This document shows, one piece after another, positions 59,553 through 64,000 of a stretch of 64,000 nt of DNA (position 1 is its first letter; every line of letters begins with the position of its first letter). This stretch comes from JBCBKL01 sp038521825 (GTDB taxonomy: Bacteria > Pseudomonadota > Alphaproteobacteria > Rhodobacterales > Rhodobacteraceae), in contig JBCBKL010000002.1 in the NCBI GenBank assembly GCA_038521825.1, positions 124,001 through 188,000 on the forward strand, read 5' to 3'. The position numbers and the translations under genes are program-made. Under the pieces are notes generated by a model. That model was not told the origin of the DNA and searched no databases. It saw nothing but the letters and a program-made list of their open reading frames with translations.

Positions 59553-60746
59553 ATGCTTTTCATCAATGCGACCTTGGCGACGATGGACCGGGCAACGCCC
59601 TACGGTCTCACTCGTGATGCCGCGCTGGTCATCAATAAGGGGCGCATTGCCTGGATTGGCATCAACATCCCGGCGGAATACCGAAACGAACAACGGATCG
59701 ATCTCGAAGGTCGTCTGATAACGCCGGGCCTGATCGATTGTCACACGCATCTCGTCCACGGAGGCAATAGGGCCGCCGAATTCGAAAAGCGGCTGCAAGG
59801 AGCAACATACGAGGAAGTCGCGCGGTCAGGTGGCGGCATTCTATCGACGGTAGCGGCGACCCGCGCCGCGTCCGAAGCGGATTTGCTCGCCTCGGCTTTG
59901 ATCCGCCTTGATGCGCTGATCGCCGAGGGGGTCACGACTGTCGAAGTCAAGTCGGGCTACGGGTTGGATGTCGAAACGGAGCTCAAGATGCTGCGTGTCG
60001 CTCGTGCGCTCGGTCGAGAGCGGCTCGTCAGGGTCAGGACTTCGTTCCTTGGCGCTCATGCCATTCCACCCGAATTCAAGAATAGCCGGGATGCCTACCT
60101 GACAGACATGTGTTTGCCTGCGCTGCAGGCAGCTCACGCCGAGGGTCTCGTCGATGCCGTGGATGGGTTTTGTGAGGGGATCGCATTCAACGCTGATGAA
60201 ATCGCTTCGGTATTTGCCGTTTCTAAGTCCCTGGATTTGCCTGTGAAACTGCATGCCGCGCAACTTTCCGATATGGGTGCAGTGGGCGTCGCGACCCGGT
60301 TTGGCGCGCTGTCGGCTGACCACCTTGAATACGCGACCAAGGCGGATGTCGGGGCGATGGCCGAGGCGGGGACAGTGGCGGTTCTCCTGCCTGGAGCGTA
60401 CTACACGTTGAGGCAGAAGCAGAAACCACCCGTTGACGCTTTCAGCGCGCACGACGTTCCGATTGCGGTGGCGACGGACTGCAATCCGGGATCGTCCCCG
60501 CTGACATCTATCCTCATGGCTATGAACATGGCGTGCACCTTGTTCCAACTGACACCTGAAGAGGCGCTCAGGGGTGCAACGGATCACGCAGCTCGCGCGC
60601 TTGGCCTCGCAGATCTGGGTCGCCTCGCGGTCGGAATGCATGCGGATCTGGCGATCTGGGATGTGGAACATCCGAGCGAGCTTGCCTACCGCATCGGGTT
60701 CAACCCGCTCTATCAACGTTGGTTTGCTGGAGAGTTGACGCCATGA
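59553..60746 (+). CDS. hutI: imidazolonepropionase
   Basis: This 397-residue amidohydrolase opens imidazolone propionate to formimidoylglutamate. Metal ligands are the HxH in DCHTHLVHGGNR (His64, His66). Other motifs are VEVKSGYGLD, FLGAHAIPPE, KLHAAQLSD and ATDCNPGSSP. The length is standard. Its stop overlaps the hutH start by 4 bp (ATGA), indicating a tight operon. Confidence 0.96.
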   Translation: MLFINATLATMDRATPYGLTRDAALVINKGRIAWIGINIPAEYRNEQRIDLEGRLITPGLIDCHTHLVHGGNRAAEFEKRLQGATYEEVARSGGGILSTVAATRAASEADLLASALIRLDALIAEGVTTVEVKSGYGLDVETELKMLRVARALGRERLVRVRTSFLGAHAIPPEFKNSRDAYLTDMCLPALQAAHAEGLVDAVDGFCEGIAFNADEIASVFAVSKSLDLPVKLHAAQLSDMGAVGVATRFGALSADHLEYATKADVGAMAEAGTVAVLLPGAYYTLRQKQKPPVDAFSAHDVPIAVATDCNPGSSPLTSILMAMNMACTLFQLTPEEALRGATDHAARALGLADLGRLAVGMHADLAIWDVEHPSELAYRIGFNPLYQRWFAGELTP

Positions 60747-62266
60747 TCCTGCGCCCCGGCAAAACCACCCTGAAGGAACTCGAAGCCTTTTGGCGCAGCG
60801 GTGGCAAGGCGCAACTTGATCCGTCCGCGCATCCTGCGGTCGCAGCCGCAGCCGAGATGGTGGCTGATGCCACATCCGGCGAGGCGCCGGTCTACGGACT
60901 CAATACCGGCTTTGGCAAACTGGCATCTGTTCGGATTGCGTCCGTAGATGTCGAGCAGTTGCAACGCAATCTGGTCTTGTCCCATTGCTGCGGCGTCGGT
61001 GTGCCTTTGGATTCACAGACAACGCGGCTGATGATGGCCCTTAAGCTGCTTTCGCTCGGCCGGGGTGCATCTGGCGTGACACCGCAAACAGTCGAACAGA
61101 TCGAGGCAATGCTTGCAGTCGATGTGCTGCCGGTTATCCCGACTCAAGGGTCTGTCGGCGCGTCGGGTGATCTTGCGCCGCTGGCCCATATGGCGGCCGT
61201 GATGATCGGAGAAGGGCAGGCGACGTTCAGGGGACAGACGCTGCCCGGGGGAGAGGCACTGCGCCGCGCCGGGATCGCCCCGGTTCGGCTCGGGCCGAAA
61301 GAGGGCCTGGCGCTCATCAACGGCACCCAGTTTTCGACCGCCTGCGCGCTTGCGGGTCTCTTCGATGGGTGGCGCAATGCGGGCTCGGCCGTTCTTTCCG
61401 CTGCGCTTTCCACCGATGCGATCATGGGCTCGACCGCACCGCTCGCCCCTGGCTTGCACGCGCTGCGCGGGCACCAGGGCCCCATCGACGTGGCGCGCGC
61501 GATGGCTGCTTTGATTGACGGATCCGAAATCCGCGAAAGTCATCGTGACGGGGATACGCGCGTTCAAGATCCGTATTGTATCCGCTGCCAGCCGCAGGTC
61601 ACGGGTGCCGCCATCGACCTATTGCGGCAGGCCGCGCGGACGCTGGAGATCGAAGCCAACGCCGTAACCGACAACCCCCTAGTCCTGGTCGACGAGGCGC
61701 GCATTGTTTCGGGTGGCAGCTTTCATGCGGAACCGGTTGCGTTCGCCGCGGATTTGATGGCGCTTGCCCTGGCCGAGATCGGGGCAATCTCTCAGCGGCG
61801 GGTCGCCCTGATGGTTGATCCGAACCTCAGTTTTGACCTGCCACCGTTCCTGACCGCCGACCCGGGTCTCAACTCTGGCCTGATGATTGCGGAGGTTACG
61901 ACCGCCGCGCTGATGAGCGAGAACAAGCATCTCGCCAATCCCTGTTCGACGGATTCAACACCGACCTCAGCCAATCAAGAGGATCACGTCAGCATGGCCG
62001 CCCACGGCGCGAGGCGCCTGGAGCGCATGAACCGGAACCTCAGCATCATCATCGGGGTCGAAACGATGTGCGCCGTTCAAGGGATCGAGTTTCGGGCGCC
62101 GCTGCAGACCAGCCCGATTCTGAAAACTGTGATGCTGCGGGTGCGGGATCAGATACCCAATTTGCAGAAAGATAGATTTCTCGCACCGGATCTCGAAGCC
62201 ATGGCGCATCTCGTTCACTCCGGTGCTCTGACGGCGGGCCTCGATCTGCCGGAACTTGCCGCATGA
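60743..62266 (+). CDS. hutH: histidine ammonia-lyase
   Basis: This 507-residue enzyme deaminates L-histidine to urocanate. The MIO cofactor triad Ala140-Ser141-Gly142 is in GSVGASGDLAPLAHM, and the active-site Tyr51 is in YGLNTGFG. The ENKHLANP and EDHVSMAAHGARR segments are also typical. Length is as usual. It overlaps hutI and hutG by 4 bp each. Confidence 0.97.
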   Translation: MILRPGKTTLKELEAFWRSGGKAQLDPSAHPAVAAAAEMVADATSGEAPVYGLNTGFGKLASVRIASVDVEQLQRNLVLSHCCGVGVPLDSQTTRLMMALKLLSLGRGASGVTPQTVEQIEAMLAVDVLPVIPTQGSVGASGDLAPLAHMAAVMIGEGQATFRGQTLPGGEALRRAGIAPVRLGPKEGLALINGTQFSTACALAGLFDGWRNAGSAVLSAALSTDAIMGSTAPLAPGLHALRGHQGPIDVARAMAALIDGSEIRESHRDGDTRVQDPYCIRCQPQVTGAAIDLLRQAARTLEIEANAVTDNPLVLVDEARIVSGGSFHAEPVAFAADLMALALAEIGAISQRRVALMVDPNLSFDLPPFLTADPGLNSGLMIAEVTTAALMSENKHLANPCSTDSTPTSANQEDHVSMAAHGARRLERMNRNLSIIIGVETMCAVQGIEFRAPLQTSPILKTVMLRVRDQIPNLQKDRFLAPDLEAMAHLVHSGALTAGLDLPELAA

Positions 62267-63054
62267 CCCCGGTCGCGGTCACGCGCGGCGATGGACCCAT
62301 AATCCTTGGGATGCCGCATGCGGGCACCTGGCTGCCCGACGATGTCTCGTCTCGCCTCAACGGACGGGGTCAAAGGCTTGCCGATACCGATTGGCACATC
62401 GACCGGCTGTATGATGGCCTTCTGGATGATGCCACGGTGGTACGAGCCCAGTTCCACCGATATGTGATTGATGCAAACCGGGATCCCGGGGGCAACAGCC
62501 TCTATCCCGGCCAGAACACGACGGGTTTGGTCCCCCTGACTGATTTTGACGGCCATCCGATCTGGGCCCTTCCCCCGCATGAGGCCGACGTCGAGACGCG
62601 TCTTCGGCAATTTCACAAGCCGTATCACGATGCCATGTCGAGGGAGATTTCGCGGGTCAGGAACCTGCACGGTTATGCAATCCTTTACGATTGCCATTCG
62701 ATCCGGTCGTCCATCCCGCATCTCTTTGAAGGGCGATTGCCTGACCTCAATATCGGCACAAATGACGGGCGGAGTTGCGATGCGGTTATTGAAGCCATCG
62801 TTGCTGAGAGGGCCGGGCACACGGACCGCTATACAACGATCTTGAATGGCCGTTTCAAGGGTGGCTGGACCACAAGGCACTATGGCAAACCGCATCTTCG
62901 CACGCACGGGATCCAGATGGAAATCGCGCAGGCCGCATACCTCGATAAGGAAGAGGCGCCTTGGACATTCTCGGAAGCAAAGGTGGATCGCTTGCGGGAA
63001 GTGCTGGCCGAGGTCTTGAGCGCGCTCTCACATTGGGAGCCAGCAGATGCCTGA
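62263..63054 (+). CDS. hutG: N-formylglutamate deformylase
   Basis: This 263-residue enzyme of the FGase family hydrolyses N-formylglutamate to glutamate and formate. Motifs are GMPHAGTWLP, DTDWHIDRLY, ANRDPGG, LYDCHSIRS and the late GIQMEIAQAAYL; the His and Glu residues bind zinc. It is consistent with hutF and completes the formimidoylglutamate-deiminase branch. Its end overlaps the next gene by 8 bp. Confidence 0.95.
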   Translation: MTPVAVTRGDGPIILGMPHAGTWLPDDVSSRLNGRGQRLADTDWHIDRLYDGLLDDATVVRAQFHRYVIDANRDPGGNSLYPGQNTTGLVPLTDFDGHPIWALPPHEADVETRLRQFHKPYHDAMSREISRVRNLHGYAILYDCHSIRSSIPHLFEGRLPDLNIGTNDGRSCDAVIEAIVAERAGHTDRYTTILNGRFKGGWTTRHYGKPHLRTHGIQMEIAQAAYLDKEEAPWTFSEAKVDRLREVLAEVLSALSHWEPADA

Positions 63055-63649
63055 GGTCACCGTCATGAATGACTTACCCGACGGCTTGCAAAAAAATGCA
63101 GCGGCTCTGTACTTCGCTGCGTTTTGGGGGAAGCTCGAAAAGATCCTGGGCAAGCAACGAAAAGAAGACTTGGTGACGGTCGCAACGCCGAAGCTGAGGC
63201 GCGACCGTGTCGTCACGGCTATGGCCGGCGATCAACTCGTCGGCCTTGCCGCCTTCAAGCGCAACGGCGACGGGTTTGCCGATCTGGGTTTTGCCGATCT
63301 CAGCAAGATCTATGGACCTATAGGTGCGTTATGGCGCGGGCTGGCTCTGTCTTTCCTGGAACGGACCGAACGGGACGGAGAGCTGCTGATGGACGGTATC
63401 TGCGTCACTGAAACGGAACGGGGGCGAGGTATCGGCACCCTGCTGTTGGACGCCGTCGAAGCCGAGGCGCAGCGGGCAGGTGATACATCGATCCGCCTCG
63501 ACGTGATCGATACCAACCCAAAGGCTCGCGCGCTCTATGAAAGGCGAGGTTTCAAAGCTGTAAAGACCCGGCATCTTGGGATCATTGGCCCGGTCTTTGG
63601 TTTTTCGTCCGCAACTGAAATGACAAAGAGACTGGAGGGCGATCCATGA
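63047..63649 (+). CDS. GNAT family N-acetyltransferase inside the hut operon
   Basis: This 200-residue protein has a GNAT core in its second half, with ICVTETERGRGIGTLLLDAVE (residues about 122-142) as the acetyl-CoA loop and a closing IDTNPKARALYERRGF segment. The N-terminal part is longer than in minimal GNATs. It is inserted between hutG and hutU with overlaps at both ends (8 bp and 4 bp), so it is co-translated with the Hut enzymes. Its substrate is unknown; histidine or a Hut intermediate is possible. Confidence 0.87.
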   Translation: MPEVTVMNDLPDGLQKNAAALYFAAFWGKLEKILGKQRKEDLVTVATPKLRRDRVVTAMAGDQLVGLAAFKRNGDGFADLGFADLSKIYGPIGALWRGLALSFLERTERDGELLMDGICVTETERGRGIGTLLLDAVEAEAQRAGDTSIRLDVIDTNPKARALYERRGFKAVKTRHLGIIGPVFGFSSATEMTKRLEGDP

Positions 63650-64000
63650 CCGATCCTCGGCACAATATCCGCGATGTTTACGCGCCCATGGGCACCCAGA
63701 TCTCGGCCAAGAGCTGGCAGACCGAAGCGCCGCTGCGGATGCTCATGAACAATCTTCATCCAGACGTCGCTGAAAATCCGCACGAGCTGGTGGTGTATGG
63801 CGGCATCGGGCGCGCCGCGCGGACTTGGAAGGATTTTGACCAGATCGTCGCTTCGTTGAGAGAGCTTGAGGACGACGAAACGCTCTTGGTTCAGTCGGGC
63901 AAACCGGTCGGGATCTTCCGTACACATGCTGACGCGCCCCGCGTTCTGATTGCCAATTCGAACCTCGTGCCGCATTGGGCGACCTGGGATCATTTCAACG
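63646..64000 (+). CDS. hutU: urocanate hydratase, N-terminal part (3' end outside window)
   Basis: The frame from the ATG at 63646 stays open to the window edge, giving the first 118 residues. The sequence MTDPRHNIRDVYAPMGT, then the QTEAPLRMLMNNLHP and VYGGIGRAARTW segments, are diagnostic of urocanase. It converts urocanate to imidazolone propionate with bound NAD. GGAGGGCGATCC precedes the ATG. The NAD-binding and catalytic regions lie outside the window. Confidence 0.93.
   Translation, partial: MTDPRHNIRDVYAPMGTQISAKSWQTEAPLRMLMNNLHPDVAENPHELVVYGGIGRAARTWKDFDQIVASLRELEDDETLLVQSGKPVGIFRTHADAPRVLIANSNLVPHWATWDHFN

Noticed and set aside
59841..60875. 344-codon minus-strand frame opposite hutI and the start of hutH
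   Set aside because: It is antisense to confidently assigned hut genes and has low-quality composition.

Overview
The window looks like chromosomal DNA of an alphaproteobacterium of the Rhodobacterales (roseobacter group). The evidence is a GC-rich sequence, ethylmalonyl-CoA-pathway genes next to a succinate dehydrogenase operon, a LuxR/LuxI quorum-sensing pair, an H-NS/HvrA-like protein, a TRAP transporter, and a secreted nuclease with a VPLPA-type C-terminal sorting tail. Genes are tightly packed with many 1-4 bp start/stop overlaps. I saw no tRNA, rRNA, insertion sequence, prophage or CRISPR array.

Region 1 (1-20.4 kb) is central carbon metabolism. A minus-strand operon (380-4951) holds (3S)-malyl-CoA thioesterase (mcl2), an NnrU-like membrane protein, a DUF1737 protein, mesaconyl-CoA hydratase (mch), an acyl-CoA dehydrogenase and an unknown protein. 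Next come two exported proteins, then the plus-strand sdhCDA-(three small envelope proteins)-sdhB operon, a MarR regulator, small unknowns, deoD and an H-NS-like gene. Ethylmalonyl-CoA mutase (ecm) and crotonyl-CoA carboxylase/reductase (ccr) lie either side of a secreted nuclease. Ccr, Ecm, Mch and Mcl2 are four steps of acetyl-CoA assimilation, whose succinyl-CoA and malate products feed the cycle step run by SDH.

Region 2 (20.5-43 kb) starts with luxR-luxI. It continues with a RecD-like helicase and SDR, an NfuA/GFA/TsaB/RimI run, a BMP-type nucleoside ABC transporter (27-31.6 kb), a TSUP permease with a TIGR02186 partner, AsmA, RimO, a double-CDGSH protein, a small duplicated-motif protein, a hemolysin-III protein, an M48 lipoprotein protease, an aminotransferase, an HCCA isomerase and a universal stress protein.

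Region 3 (42.3-57.4 kb) is accessory. An ArsR/SRPBCC unit faces a DUF899 gene across a clear paired operator. The most interesting part is 44.7-52.4 kb. There a GntR regulator and a Gfo/Idh/MocA dehydrogenase diverge from an operon of an SsuD-like flavin monooxygenase, an aldo/keto reductase, a flavin reductase and a three-part TRAP transporter. This enzyme trio resembles the oxidative sulfoquinovose (sulfo-SMO) module but is coupled to a TRAP importer. Further on are a Sel1 protein, a di-haem peroxidase with a probable 5' frameshift, a PfkB sugar kinase and a D-lyxose/D-mannose-type isomerase.

Region 4 (57.4-64 kb) is the histidine-utilisation locus: hutC and hutF on the minus strand, diverging from hutI-hutH-hutG-(GNAT)-hutU. 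hutU runs off the right edge and truA off the left edge.
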